The notes beneath the pieces were generated by a model, which saw only the letters and a list, made by a program, of their open reading frames with translations, had not been told where the DNA came from and ran no database searches. A stretch of 64,000 nucleotides of DNA from Rhodococcus sp. Leaf247 (lineage in GTDB: Bacteria > Actinomycetota > Actinomycetes > Mycobacteriales > Mycobacteriaceae). The stretch spans positions 186,157 through 250,156 of the forward strand of contig NZ_LMRP01000002.1 in the NCBI RefSeq assembly GCF_001426185.1. The letters are read 5' to 3'. Position numbers and translations under genes: made by a program. Shown one piece after another: positions 36,673 through 45,274 of the stretch. The first letter of the stretch is position 1. Every line of letters begins with the position of its first letter.

Positions 36673-37269
36673 GTGAAGTCGGACACCCCCATCTCCCCCG
36701 CCGCCTCTGACACGCGTGAACGAATCCTCGATGCCGCACGCCGCGAGTTCGCCGAGCACGGCCTCGCCGGCGCTCGCGTCGACCGGATTGCACTGGCGTC
36801 TCGCTCCAGCAAAGAGCGCCTGTACGCGTACTACGGCGACAAGGAGCGGCTGTTCGGCGCGGTACTGGACCACGGTTTCCGGCGGTTCGTCGAGTCCGTG
36901 CACTTCACCCCACGCGATCTACCCGGGTACTCCATGGATGCCTTCACCCGCCTCGCGAGTGAGAAGGACGAGCACCGGATGCTGCTCTGGGCGCAGTTGC
37001 AGGGCCATCTCCCCGCGCGCGAACACGCCGAGGTGATGAGTGAGCGTGTTCGCGAGGTCGAGCAGGCTCAGCGCGACGGATACGTCGACTCCCATTGGAG
37101 TGCAACCGATCTGATGACGTTGATTTTCGGTGTGCTGTTCAGCTGGTTCACCACACCGGACCTCGACCAGCAAGCCCATCGGCGGTGGGACGACGACGAG
37201 ATCGCGCGGCATCGTCTCGTCGTCGGCGAGGCGGTCAGGAGATTGGCGGAGCCGCGGGTAGAACGGTGA
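36673..37269 (+). CDS. TetR-family regulator of the MFS pump
   Basis: This 198-residue protein has an N-terminal TetR HTH (RERILDAARREFAEHGLAGA, then VDRIALASRSSKERLYAYYG) and a C-terminal ligand domain with several tryptophans. GTG 36673 fits a leaderless transcript. It is divergent from the DHA2 efflux gene and presumably represses it and itself through the palindrome at 36638-36657. A small DUF2834 membrane gene follows 22 bases downstream. Confidence 0.92.
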   Translation: MKSDTPISPAASDTRERILDAARREFAEHGLAGARVDRIALASRSSKERLYAYYGDKERLFGAVLDHGFRRFVESVHFTPRDLPGYSMDAFTRLASEKDEHRMLLWAQLQGHLPAREHAEVMSERVREVEQAQRDGYVDSHWSATDLMTLIFGVLFSWFTTPDLDQQAHRRWDDDEIARHRLVVGEAVRRLAEPRVER

Positions 37270-37291
37270 TCACCCCGATCGAAGGAGCCCC

Positions 37292-37630
37292 GTGACCGTG
37301 TCCGATGAACGCCGTCTGATGGCTATTGCCGCAGTAGCCGGCATCGCCCAGAACGCCATCGCGATCCCCTACGTCCGAGAGCACGGCACTCGCTCGGTGG
37401 CAGACTTCTTCGTCGGCAAGATCTGGTCGACGGTGCCCGGCAAGTTCGCGATGGTCGATCTGATTCTCGTCGTCGTCGCGTTCCACGCGTGGGCACTGCC
37501 GGAGTCGGGTCGACTCGGGATCCGCCGATGGTGGTGGGCAACGCTATTCATGACCTTCACCGTGGGGATCGGCACTGCGATCCCCTTTTTCCTCGCTGCA
37601 CGGGCTCGGGCGTTGCGGCTGGCGACCTGA
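37292..37630 (+). CDS. DUF2834-like membrane protein
   Basis: This 112-residue protein has three hydrophobic segments, with the typical DUF2834 features of an FFVGKIWSTVPGKFAMVDLI opening loop, a middle membrane segment (LILVVVAFHAWALPESGRLG) and WWATLFMTFTVGIGTAIPFF at the end. Function unknown. GTG 37292 follows GAAGGAG (37281-37287) and lies 22 bases after tetR, so the two genes form an operon. Confidence 0.75.
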   Translation: MTVSDERRLMAIAAVAGIAQNAIAIPYVREHGTRSVADFFVGKIWSTVPGKFAMVDLILVVVAFHAWALPESGRLGIRRWWWATLFMTFTVGIGTAIPFFLAARARALRLAT

Positions 37631-37670
37631 CGGAGTTCCCGCGCGGGAAGACGTGCCCCCGCTGCACAGC

Positions 37671-37790
37671 ATTCCGCGTAGAGACTCGTTCTCGACAGAT
37701 GACACCAACGACCCGCGTGTCGACGACTGCACCGACGGGTGCCTGATGATCGCCTCGACCGCCCTTGCCGCGGGGTTGCCGCCGTACATA
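37671..37790 (+). pseudogene. Decayed third copy of the DDCTDGYL gene family
   Basis: The stretch aligns base by base with about 34250-34350 of the intact gene, including CTCGACAGATG and GACGACTGCACCGACGGGT. In the ancestral frame the conserved Trp codon TGG has become TGA (37700-37702). One extra A in CACCAACGAC near 37707 shifts the frame, after which DDCTDG-L can still be read. The 5' and 3' parts of the gene are gone. The upstream neighbour is the DUF2834 gene, not cinA. Confidence 0.8.
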
Positions 37791-37911
37791 ACCAACCCCG
37801 ACGACTACATCCGACTGGACAAGCTGCTGCAGATTGTCCCCGTCGCGCGCCCGCGACTCCGCACGAGAGCAGGCAGTGACGGGTGGTCGACTCCCTGCTG
37901 CACAACCACGT

Positions 37912-38727
37912 TCACCCCATCGCCACGAGATCCCGGTACCTCTCCACCATCGTCCCGATCACCTGATCCCCATCCGCCGCCCAGACAGCCGCGTTGAAAA
38001 TCTCCACCTCTACGTCACCGCGGTAGCCGGCCTCCTCGACCCATTGCCCTATGGTCGCGAAGTCGATCACCCCGTCGCCCATCATCCCGCGGGACAGGAG
38101 GGGGTCGGCTTCCATCGGCACCAACCAGTCACACACCTGGTACGAGCTGATGCGGCCACGCTCCCCCGCGGTCTTGATCTGCGCCTCGAGGTCGGGGTCC
38201 CACCACACATGGAACGTGTCGACGACGACGCCCACCGCCTCCACCGAATGCGGCTCCGCCATGGCCAGTGCCTGACCCAGCGTCGAGATCACCGCTCGAT
38301 CGGCCGCGAACATCGGGTGCAGCGGCTCCAACGCGATCCGTACACCTCGCTCCAGCGCGTAGGGCACCAACGCGGCGAGCCGCTCGGACACCCGTGCCCG
38401 CGCACCGATCAGGTCGCGATCCGGGATTCCGCCCATCACCATCACCAACTCGGGAGCCCCTAGCTCGGCGGCCTCGTCGAGTGCGCGACGGTTGTCGTCG
38501 AGCCCGTCGTCGTCGATGGCCGAGAGAAAGCCACCGCGGCACAGGGTCGACACCCGTAGCCCGGCATCGGAGATCATCTTCGCCGACTCCGTCACCCCGG
38601 CTTCCTGCACGCGGTCACGCCACGGCCCGATAGCACCGAGCCCCGCCCGCGCCGCGCCCTCGACGGCCTCCTTCAGGGTCCAGTTGTTCACCGTCTTGGT
38701 GTTGAGAGACAGGCGCTCGAGACTCAT
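37912..38727 (-). CDS. Sugar phosphate isomerase/epimerase (TIM barrel)
   Basis: This 271-residue protein belongs to the xylose-isomerase-like AP endonuclease 2 superfamily. Signatures are GVRIALEPLHPMFAADRAV (metal-ligand Glu), VVDTFHVWWDPDLEAQI and YRGDVEVEIFNAAVW. Members isomerise or epimerise sugars, inositols and related keto compounds with a divalent metal. ATG 38727 overlaps the stop of the DUF993 gene, so the operon is translationally coupled (oxidoreductase, DUF993, isomerase). The exact substrate is unknown. Confidence 0.88.
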   Translation of the reverse strand: MSLERLSLNTKTVNNWTLKEAVEGAARAGLGAIGPWRDRVQEAGVTESAKMISDAGLRVSTLCRGGFLSAIDDDGLDDNRRALDEAAELGAPELVMVMGGIPDRDLIGARARVSERLAALVPYALERGVRIALEPLHPMFAADRAVISTLGQALAMAEPHSVEAVGVVVDTFHVWWDPDLEAQIKTAGERGRISSYQVCDWLVPMEADPLLSRGMMGDGVIDFATIGQWVEEAGYRGDVEVEIFNAAVWAADGDQVIGTMVERYRDLVAMG

Positions 38728-39905
38728 GCCGACACCCCGTTCAGCTCCAGGTACACGCCCACCCGATGCACGGCAAGGGCCGGATCTGTAAGCAGCCCAG
38801 CACGATCCGCCAACACGAACAGTTGCGTCAGATGCTCCACACTGCGACCCGACGCCAATCCGCCGACCATCGAGAAGCCGGCCTGCTTCCCGTTCAACCA
38901 CGACAGGAACGCGATGCCCGTCTTGTAGTAGTAGGTGGGCGCCGCGAATATATGCCGGCCCAGCTCTTGAGTCGACTGCAGAATCTCCTCGGCCCGAGCC
39001 GAGTTGCCGCGATCGAGCTCTTGCAACGCCGTGGACGCCGCGGGGTAGATGCCGGCGAAGATGCCGAGCAGCGCATCCGAGTGGTGCTCACCGTCGCCCA
39101 TGATGAGCTCCGGATAGTTGAAGTCGTCCCCGGTGTACAGACGAACTCCGTCGGGCAGAGCTGCGCGCAAGGCGATCTCGTGCTGAGCATCCAGCAGCGA
39201 CACCTTCACACCGTCGACCTTGGCAGCGTGCGCCTCGATCAGTTCACGGAACGTTGCGGTCGCCTCGTCCACGGACGCGCTCCCCCAATAGTCCTCGAGC
39301 GCAGGGTCGAACATCGTTCCGAGCCAGTGCAACACGACGGGCTCGTCGACTTCGTCGAGCAGCGTCGAGTAGACGGACAGGTAGTCGTCGGGTGACGACG
39401 CCACCCGCGCCAGCGCACGCGAGGCCATGATGATCACCTTCGCGCCGGACTCCCGCACCACGCTGATCTGCTCACGGTAGGCGTCGAGGACACGGGCGAG
39501 ACCCTCCCGACCTGACGGCAGCGTCGTCAGGTCGAGCTGGTCCGTTCCGGCACCGCAGGCGAGCAGGCCGCCCACCCGTGCAGCCTCGGCACCCGATCGT
39601 CGGATCAGCTCAGCGGTCGCGGCCCAGTCGAGGCCCATGCCGCGCTGCGCGGTGTCCATCGCGTCGGCGACACCGAGGCCGTAGGACCACAGCTCGTGCC
39701 GGTAGGCGAGGGTGGCGTCCCAGTCGATGTCGGCCGGTGCGCCCGGAGTGTTGTCACCCGTCGCACGCGGAATGACATGTGCCGCGGCGTACGCGATGCG
39801 CGAGGTGATCGGAGAAGCGGGCTTCGTCCACTCACCGGGCTCCCCCAGCTCGTACGAGCCGTGGCCCGGCAACGCGATGGTCAGGCGCGAGTCGACGGCG
39901 GTCAC
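38724..39905 (-). CDS. DUF993 family enzyme (aldolase-like TIM barrel)
   Basis: This 393-residue protein fits DUF993, annotated as dihydrodipicolinate-synthase-like. Characteristic stretches are HVIPRATGDNTPG, KVIIMASRALARV, VVLHWLGTMFDPAL, DGVKVSLLDAQHEIAL (probable Schiff-base lysine region), GVRLYTGDDFNYPELI and APTYYYKTGIAFLSWLNGKQ. An aldol or retro-aldol reaction is plausible by fold. GTG 39905 overlaps the oxidoreductase stop (GTGA). It sits between an oxidoreductase and an isomerase in one operon, so a middle step of a sugar- or polyol-like pathway is likely. Confidence 0.85.
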   Translation of the reverse strand: MTAVDSRLTIALPGHGSYELGEPGEWTKPASPITSRIAYAAAHVIPRATGDNTPGAPADIDWDATLAYRHELWSYGLGVADAMDTAQRGMGLDWAATAELIRRSGAEAARVGGLLACGAGTDQLDLTTLPSGREGLARVLDAYREQISVVRESGAKVIIMASRALARVASSPDDYLSVYSTLLDEVDEPVVLHWLGTMFDPALEDYWGSASVDEATATFRELIEAHAAKVDGVKVSLLDAQHEIALRAALPDGVRLYTGDDFNYPELIMGDGEHHSDALLGIFAGIYPAASTALQELDRGNSARAEEILQSTQELGRHIFAAPTYYYKTGIAFLSWLNGKQAGFSMVGGLASGRSVEHLTQLFVLADRAGLLTDPALAVHRVGVYLELNGVSA

Positions 39906-41059
39906 AGCGAGATCTCCGGCACGTCGAGGCGGCGGCCCTCCGCGGAACTGCGCAGGCCGAGCTCTGCGAGCTGCACACCGCGCGCGGCGGACAACAGTCC
40001 GTAGCGGTGGGGGCGCTCGGCGATGACGTCGCGCAGGAACTCCTCCCACTGAAGCTTGAAGCCGTTGTCCAGATCGGCGTTGGCCGGAACGTCGAGCCAC
40101 TGGTCGCGGAAGGGTTCGGTGACGGGCAGGTCGGGATTCCACACCGGCTTGGGGGTGTGCGAGCGGTGTTGGGCGACGCAGTTACGCAGCCCTGCCACCG
40201 CGGAGCCATGAGTGCCGTCCACCTGGAACTCGACCAGCTCGTCGCGGAACACACGCACGGCCCACGACGAGTTGATCTGCGCGACAACCCCGTTCTGCAT
40301 CTCGAAGATGCCGTACGCGGCGTCATCGGCGGTGGCGGCGTACTCGTTGCCCTGCTCGTCCCACCGCGTCGGGATGTGGGTGGTGGCCTTGGCGGTGACG
40401 GTCTCAACCTTGCCGAGGATGCCCTCGAGCACGTAGTTCCAGTGACAGAACATGTCGACGACAATGCCGCCGCCGTCCTCGGCGCGGTAGTTCCAGCTGG
40501 GTCGTTGCGCGGGCTGGCCGTCACCCTCGAAGACCCAGTAGCCGAACTCGCCACGCAGGGAGAGGATGCGTCCGAAGAAGCCCTCGTCGACCAGTCGCTT
40601 CAGCTTCACCAGTCCGGGAAGGTAAAGCTTGTCGTGGACGACGCCGGCCGTGACGCCCGCGTTCTGTCCGATGCGGGCCAGTTCGATGGCCTGGGTCAGC
40701 GTCTCGGCAGTCGGCTTCTCCGTGAAGATGTGCTTGCCGGCCTTCATCGCCGACGACAGTGCCTCTGCGCGACGCGAGGTCACCTGGGCGTCGAAGTAGA
40801 TGCCGATCGACGCATCGTCGATGACCGACTGGGCGTCGGTCGTGTACTCGGCGATGCTGTGCTGAGCGCAAAGTTCCTGCAGCTTCGCCTCGTTGCGACC
40901 GACGAGCACCGGCTCGACCTGGACGCGCGAGCCGTCCGCGAGCAGCAAACCGCCGGCGTCACGGATCGGGAGGATGGAACGCAGAAGGTGCTGACGGTAG
41001 CCCATGCGACCGGTGACGCCGTTCATGGCGATGCGCAGGGTTCGGGTGGGGTGTGACAT
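39902..41059 (-). CDS. Gfo/Idh/MocA family oxidoreductase
   Basis: This 385-residue NAD(P)-dependent dehydrogenase has a Rossmann domain (LRIAMNGVTGRMGYRQ, here with an inserted loop), the family motif FTEKPTAET with the conserved EKP lysine, and the C-terminal GFO_IDH_MocA sheet domain (ISSWAVR-like SSWAVRVF). It should oxidise a hydroxyl of a sugar, inositol or similar compound. It is the first gene of the three-gene operon, and starts 130 bases from the LacI operator at 41190-41203. Confidence 0.9.
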   Translation of the reverse strand: MSHPTRTLRIAMNGVTGRMGYRQHLLRSILPIRDAGGLLLADGSRVQVEPVLVGRNEAKLQELCAQHSIAEYTTDAQSVIDDASIGIYFDAQVTSRRAEALSSAMKAGKHIFTEKPTAETLTQAIELARIGQNAGVTAGVVHDKLYLPGLVKLKRLVDEGFFGRILSLRGEFGYWVFEGDGQPAQRPSWNYRAEDGGGIVVDMFCHWNYVLEGILGKVETVTAKATTHIPTRWDEQGNEYAATADDAAYGIFEMQNGVVAQINSSWAVRVFRDELVEFQVDGTHGSAVAGLRNCVAQHRSHTPKPVWNPDLPVTEPFRDQWLDVPANADLDNGFKLQWEEFLRDVIAERPHRYGLLSAARGVQLAELGLRSSAEGRRLDVPEISL

Positions 41060-41189
41060 CGAATGGCCTTTCTGACTGCTCGGCAGTCAGGTCTGAAAAT
41101 GCACGACCAAGAGGGGAACGAGGCGCGCGAGGGCCTCGGGAGACGGTGCGGCGGAAAGTCCTGCACGCGTCGAGGGGCAAGTCAGCTTC

Positions 41190-41203
41190 GGAATGCGCTT
41201 TCC
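41190..41203. promoter_or_regulatory. LacI operator in the oxidoreductase/lacI divergent promoter
   Basis: GGAATGCGCTTTCC, with outer GCTT/AAGC arms (41185-41207), is a LacI-type palindrome. It is the exact inverse of GGAAAGCGCATTCC at 42363-42376, in front of the ABC transporter. It adjoins a TATGCT -10-like box at 41208-41213 of the repressor gene, and so probably serves autoregulation and the divergent catabolic operon. Confidence 0.8.
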
Positions 41204-41274
41204 AAGCTATGCTGTCGAGGTCGATCGGTCAACAGGTACCGGCAGACCGCAACGATTTCGTGGGGGTGGCGAGC

Positions 41275-42306
41275 ATGGCGGCAGTGCGATTGCGTGACGT
41301 GGCAGCAGCGGCCGGCGTCTCCCAGGCGACGGCATCACGGGTGCTGAACGGCTCGTCGAGAGTGCCCGGCGAGGGCGTTGCCGACCGAGTACGCGCCGCC
41401 GCAGCCGATCTCGGCTACATCGCGAATGCCCAGGCCCAGGCGCTGGCGCGCTCGTCGACGGGGCTGATCGGTCTCGTCGTGCACGACGTCGCCGATCCCT
41501 ACTTCTCCTCCATCGTCCGCGGCGTGCAGAACGAGGCGCGCGACGCCGGCAAGCTCGTATTGCTCGCGAGCACCGAGCGCGACTTCGCCATCGAGCGGCA
41601 GTCGGTGAGCACGTTCATCTCTCACCGTGCCGACGCCATCATTCTTGCCGGATCGCGGCAGAGCGGCGACCTCGACCGCGCCCTGGAACGCGAGTTCGAG
41701 GCCTATCGGGACAACGGTGGCCGCGTCGTCGTCATCGGTCAGCCTATGCCGTTCGGAGCGGCCGTCGAGCCCGAGAACCATTCTGCATCAGCAGCATTGG
41801 CCGAAGCGCTGTACGAGCACGGCCATCGGCGATTCGCGATCATCGGCGGCCCGGGCAACATCCGCACGTCCGCGGACCGTCGCAACGGATTCGTCGAGGC
41901 ACTCTGCCGTCACGGCATCACCCCGGAGATCGAGGTGGCCGGCGACTTCTCCCGCGACGGCGGATACAGCGCAGCACGACGCCTCGCGGCGGCCTTGGAA
42001 CTCACGCCCGGTCACGGCGCTCCTCCGTGCGTCTTCGCAGTCACCGACGTCATGGCCATCGGAGCCATTGCCGCGTGGCGTGAGCTGGGCCTGAGCGTCC
42101 CCGACGACGTCTGCGTCGCGGGTTTCGACGACATCCCCACCCTGCGAGACCATGTCCCGAGCTTGTCGACGGTCGCGTTGTCGCTCGTCGACATCGGCGA
42201 GCGCGCCGTGCGACTCGCGCTCGACCCGTCCGACCGCGCCCTCGACGCGCATGAGTACGCACCGGGAACGGTCGTCCTGCGCGCAAGCAGCGCCCTGAGC
42301 AGGTAG
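41275..42306 (+). CDS. LacI-family repressor of the catabolic/import regulon
   Basis: This 343-residue protein has the LacI HTH (VRLRDVAAAAGVSQATASRV), hinge helix and effector domain (IGLVVHDVADPYFSSIVRGV, VFAVTDVMAIGAIAAWRELG, VAGFDDIPTLRDHVPSLSTV). ATG 41275 begins MAAVRLRD. Matching palindromes lie 72 bases upstream of its start (41190-41203) and 56 bases downstream of its stop (42363-42376), before the ABC operon. It therefore most likely controls itself, the divergent dehydrogenase operon and the importer. Confidence 0.93.
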   Translation: MAAVRLRDVAAAAGVSQATASRVLNGSSRVPGEGVADRVRAAAADLGYIANAQAQALARSSTGLIGLVVHDVADPYFSSIVRGVQNEARDAGKLVLLASTERDFAIERQSVSTFISHRADAIILAGSRQSGDLDRALEREFEAYRDNGGRVVVIGQPMPFGAAVEPENHSASAALAEALYEHGHRRFAIIGGPGNIRTSADRRNGFVEALCRHGITPEIEVAGDFSRDGGYSAARRLAAALELTPGHGAPPCVFAVTDVMAIGAIAAWRELGLSVPDDVCVAGFDDIPTLRDHVPSLSTVALSLVDIGERAVRLALDPSDRALDAHEYAPGTVVLRASSALSR

Positions 42307-42319
42307 TTGTCCGTTTTCC

Positions 42320-42348
42320 TTGACACTGTGGGCGCGATCACATTAGAT
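42320..42348 (+). promoter_or_regulatory. Promoter of the ABC import operon
   Basis: A perfect -35 TTGACA (42320-42325) and -10 TTAGAT (42343-42348) are separated by 17 bases. The LacI operator begins 15 bases past the -10, so a bound repressor would block initiation or clearance. Confidence 0.75.
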
Positions 42349-42362
42349 TCGGCCGCAGCTTC

Positions 42363-42376
42363 GGAAAGCGCATTCC
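42363..42376. promoter_or_regulatory. LacI operator of the ABC import operon
   Basis: GGAAAGCGCATTCC is the exact inverse of the site at 41190-41203. It sits just after the expected transcription start of the operon and 46 bases before the permease ATG. Confidence 0.8.
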
Positions 42377-42422
42377 AGCGGGAGTAGTCGGACCCGCACC
42401 ACTACTAGCTTTAGGACTCCTC

Positions 42423-43292
42423 ATGGCGGTAACAACGTCGGTCGAGGCCCCACTCGCTGCACCGTCGGCACCGCATCCCGCGCCGACGCGTCGTCGACGG
42501 TTTCCCTCGTTCCGCAACACCTGGTCCGGCTTGTGGCGGCCCCTCGCTCTCGTGGCTGCGCTCGTCGTCGCGTGGTGGGCGGTCACGGCCACCGAACTGG
42601 TTGCGCCCTACATCCTTCCGTCTCCCGGTGACACCTGGTCGACGATGGTGGACAACGCGTCCTACCTCGCCGGCCACACCTGGGTGACCACCTACGAGAC
42701 CATCGCGGGCTTCGTCATCGCGGGCCTGGTCGGCATCGCCGTCGCGGTGGTGATGATCTACTCGTCGTCGATCGAGAAGACGATGTACCCGCTGATCCTC
42801 TTCGCCCAGGTCATCCCGAAGATCGCTATCGCACCACTGTTCGTCGTGTGGCTCGGCTTCGGCGCCAGCCCCAAGATCCTGGTCGCAGTCCTCATGGCCT
42901 TCTTCCCCATCGTCATCGCCGGCATGGCGGGCCTGCGGTCCGTCGACCCGGAGATCCTCGAACTCACGTCCACGATGGGTGCGAGCAAGTGGAAGACGTT
43001 CTGCAAGGTGCGCTTTCCCGCCTCGCTCCCGCAGCTGATGTCCGGCCTCAAGATCGCGGCCACACTCGCCGTGACCGGTGCGGTGGTCGGTGAGTTCGTC
43101 GGCGCCAACGAAGGACTCGGCTACGTGATTCTCCAGGCGAACGGAAACATCGACACCGCAATGCTGTTCGCCGCCCTCATCATCATGTCTCTGCTCGGCA
43201 TCCTGCTGTTCCTCGTCATCGAGATCGCCGAGAAGTTCCTCATCCCCTGGCATGCATCGCGCCGCTCCACTGCGTCCGTCGGCGCAGTGTGA
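42423..43292 (+). CDS. ABC transporter permease, SsuC/TauC/ThiX type
   Basis: This 289-residue membrane protein has six predicted helices and the EAA-type loop (EILELTSTMGASKWKTFCKV) that contacts the ATPase. The family imports sulfonates, nitrate, taurine, or thiamine-precursor pyrimidines. A proline-rich cytoplasmic head of about 35 residues precedes the first helix. AGGA lies six bases before ATG 42423. It is the first gene of a permease-binding protein-ATPase operon under LacI control, which is unusual for this transporter class and suggests a sugar- or polyol-derived substrate. Confidence 0.9.
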   Translation: MAVTTSVEAPLAAPSAPHPAPTRRRRFPSFRNTWSGLWRPLALVAALVVAWWAVTATELVAPYILPSPGDTWSTMVDNASYLAGHTWVTTYETIAGFVIAGLVGIAVAVVMIYSSSIEKTMYPLILFAQVIPKIAIAPLFVVWLGFGASPKILVAVLMAFFPIVIAGMAGLRSVDPEILELTSTMGASKWKTFCKVRFPASLPQLMSGLKIAATLAVTGAVVGEFVGANEGLGYVILQANGNIDTAMLFAALIIMSLLGILLFLVIEIAEKFLIPWHASRRSTASVGAV

Positions 43293-43332
43293 CCAGGCTG
43301 CCTCACCCACACCCCCTCGAAAGAAGACTTCC

Positions 43333-44358
43333 ATGAAGCTCAAGACTGTCCTCGTGGCTGCGGTAGCCGCGTCGCTCGCTCTCGCCGGATGTGGCGGCGG
43401 CGGTGGCGGTGCGGAGAAGGCTCCCGGCGCCGACGGTGAGACCACCGCGACGTCCCTGATGCTCAACTGGTACCCCTACGGCGAGCACGCACCGTTCTAC
43501 TACGGCGTGCAGGAGGGGATCTTCGCCAAGCACGGCATCGACCTCACCATCACCGCCGGCCAGGGCTCGACCAAGACCGCGCAGGCCGCCGGCTCGAACC
43601 AGACCGACTTCGGCTGGGCCGACTCCGCCGCCGTCATGTCGAACATCGACAAGGGCGTGAAGGTGAAGAGCCTGGGCGTCTTCCTGCAGACGACGCCGTC
43701 CGCCGTTCAGGTCTACGCCGACGGTCCCATCCAGACCACGGCCGATCTCGCCGGCAAGACCATCGCCGTCTCGGCCGGTGACGCACCGACCACGACGTTC
43801 CCGATCTTCCTAGACCGCGCCGGCGTCCCCGAGGACCAGGTGCAGCAGCAAAGCCTCGACTCCGCGGGCAAGATCGCCGCGATGCTGTCCGGTCAGGTCG
43901 ACGGGCTCATCGGCTTCGCGCACGACCAGGGACCGAACATCGCGAACAAGTCGGGTCGCGAGATGCGCTACCTTCGCTACTCCGACGAGGGACTGAACTT
44001 CTTCAGCAACGGCCTCATCGCCAACACCTCGACCATCGAGAGCTCCCCGGAACTGGTGCAGGCCATGGTCGACGCCACCACCGAGTCGTTCGAGGCTGCA
44101 ATCGCCAACCCCGAGGAGGCTGTGAAGGCCATGGTGGGCAAGGACCCGCAGACTCCGCCGGAGTCGGTGCTGCTGCAGCAGTGGCAAGAGACCATCCCGC
44201 TGCTCACCACCACCAACACCGAGGGCCAGGCACCGGGAGTCAACGCCGAGGAGGACTGGACCAACACCATCTCCATCCTCGGTGACGCCGGTCTGACCGA
44301 GGTCGGGGCCGAGCCGTCGAAGTACTGGGACTCCTCCTTCACCTCCAGCAAGGAATGA
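43333..44358 (+). CDS. ABC substrate-binding lipoprotein, NMT1/THI5-like
   Basis: This 341-residue protein has a lipoprotein signal (SLALAGC, lipobox cysteine at about residue 21, then a glycine run) and an NMT1/THI5-like type II binding domain: LMLNWYPYGEHAPFYYGVQE, GIFAKHGIDLTITAGQGSTK and GQVDGLIGFAHDQGP. Relatives bind hydroxymethylpyrimidine-like or sulfonate ligands, but specificity is not readable. ATG 43333 follows GAAAGAAG. Its stop overlaps the ATPase start (ATGA). Confidence 0.9.
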   Translation: MKLKTVLVAAVAASLALAGCGGGGGGAEKAPGADGETTATSLMLNWYPYGEHAPFYYGVQEGIFAKHGIDLTITAGQGSTKTAQAAGSNQTDFGWADSAAVMSNIDKGVKVKSLGVFLQTTPSAVQVYADGPIQTTADLAGKTIAVSAGDAPTTTFPIFLDRAGVPEDQVQQQSLDSAGKIAAMLSGQVDGLIGFAHDQGPNIANKSGREMRYLRYSDEGLNFFSNGLIANTSTIESSPELVQAMVDATTESFEAAIANPEEAVKAMVGKDPQTPPESVLLQQWQETIPLLTTTNTEGQAPGVNAEEDWTNTISILGDAGLTEVGAEPSKYWDSSFTSSKE

Positions 44359-45176
44359 GCGACGACATGAGCGCCGTCACCCACGAACGCCCCACCACCG
44401 TCACCGACACCGCGGTCTCGGTCGACAACCTCACCGTCCAGTTCTCGTCCAAGCGTGGCGACGTCACCGCTCTGTCCGACGTCGACCTCAAAGTCGGCAG
44501 GGGTGAGTTCGTCTCCATCGCCGGCCCGTCGGGCTGCGGCAAGTCCACACTGCTCAAAGTGGTCGCGGGTCTGACCGGCGCCTCCCGCGGCTCCGTCGAG
44601 CTGGCCGGCCGCGAGGTGAAGGGACCGCAGCGCAACATCGGTTACGTCTTCCAGCGCGCCGCGTTGCTGGAATGGCGCACCGTCCGCAAGAACATCCTGC
44701 TCCAGGGCGAGATGCGCGGCATGAACAAGAAGGCCGCCGCGGCGAAGGCTGATCAATTGATCGAGATGACGGGCCTGACGGGCTTCGAGGGAGCACTCCC
44801 CCACGAGCTGTCCGGCGGCATGCAGCAACGCGTCTCCCTTTGCCGAGCGCTGCTGCACGAGCCCGAGGTGCTGCTAATGGACGAGCCCTTCGGCGCCCTC
44901 GACGCACTCACTCGCGAAAAGATGAACGTCGAACTGCACCGCATCTGGCGGGAGACCGGGACGACGGTCATGTTGGTCACCCACTCCGTCGCCGAGGCCG
45001 TCTACCTGGCCAACCGCGTCGTCGTCATGAGCCCGAGGCCGGGGCGGATCGTGGACATCCTCGACGTGGACCTGCCGGCGCACCGGGACTACAGCGCGAC
45101 GATGGAGAAGCCGGAGTTCATCTCCGTGGCCAACACGGTGAGGGACCTGCTGGGGGCTACGACGGGGGCGGATTGA
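44355..45176 (+). CDS. ABC transporter ATPase, SsuB/TauB type
   Basis: This 273-residue ATPase has Walker A GPSGCGKST, the Q-loop VFQRAALLEWRTV, signature LSGGMQQRV, Walker B VLLMDEPFGALDAL and the H-loop LVTHSVAEAVYLANR. It powers the importer encoded by the two preceding genes. It is the last gene of the operon; the next gene, 98 bases on, begins the restriction island with its own promoter. Confidence 0.94.
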   Translation: MSDDMSAVTHERPTTVTDTAVSVDNLTVQFSSKRGDVTALSDVDLKVGRGEFVSIAGPSGCGKSTLLKVVAGLTGASRGSVELAGREVKGPQRNIGYVFQRAALLEWRTVRKNILLQGEMRGMNKKAAAAKADQLIEMTGLTGFEGALPHELSGGMQQRVSLCRALLHEPEVLLMDEPFGALDALTREKMNVELHRIWRETGTTVMLVTHSVAEAVYLANRVVVMSPRPGRIVDILDVDLPAHRDYSATMEKPEFISVANTVRDLLGATTGAD

Positions 45177-45240
45177 CGATGTTTGCGAGCTTCCAGGCAC
45201 CGCCACAATCGGTGTCCGCCTGAAAGCGGCACGGACGAGG

Positions 45241-45269
45241 TTGCCACGTAAACGCCCACATCCTTAGTA
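45241..45269 (+). promoter_or_regulatory. Promoter of hsdM, probably leaderless
   Basis: TTGCCA at 45241-45246 and TTAGTA at 45264-45269 are spaced by 17 bases. The -10 ends five bases before ATG 45275, and no ribosome-binding site exists, so the mRNA probably begins at the start codon (GTG 45272 or ATG 45275). Confidence 0.65.
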
Positions 45270-45274
45270 CAGTG

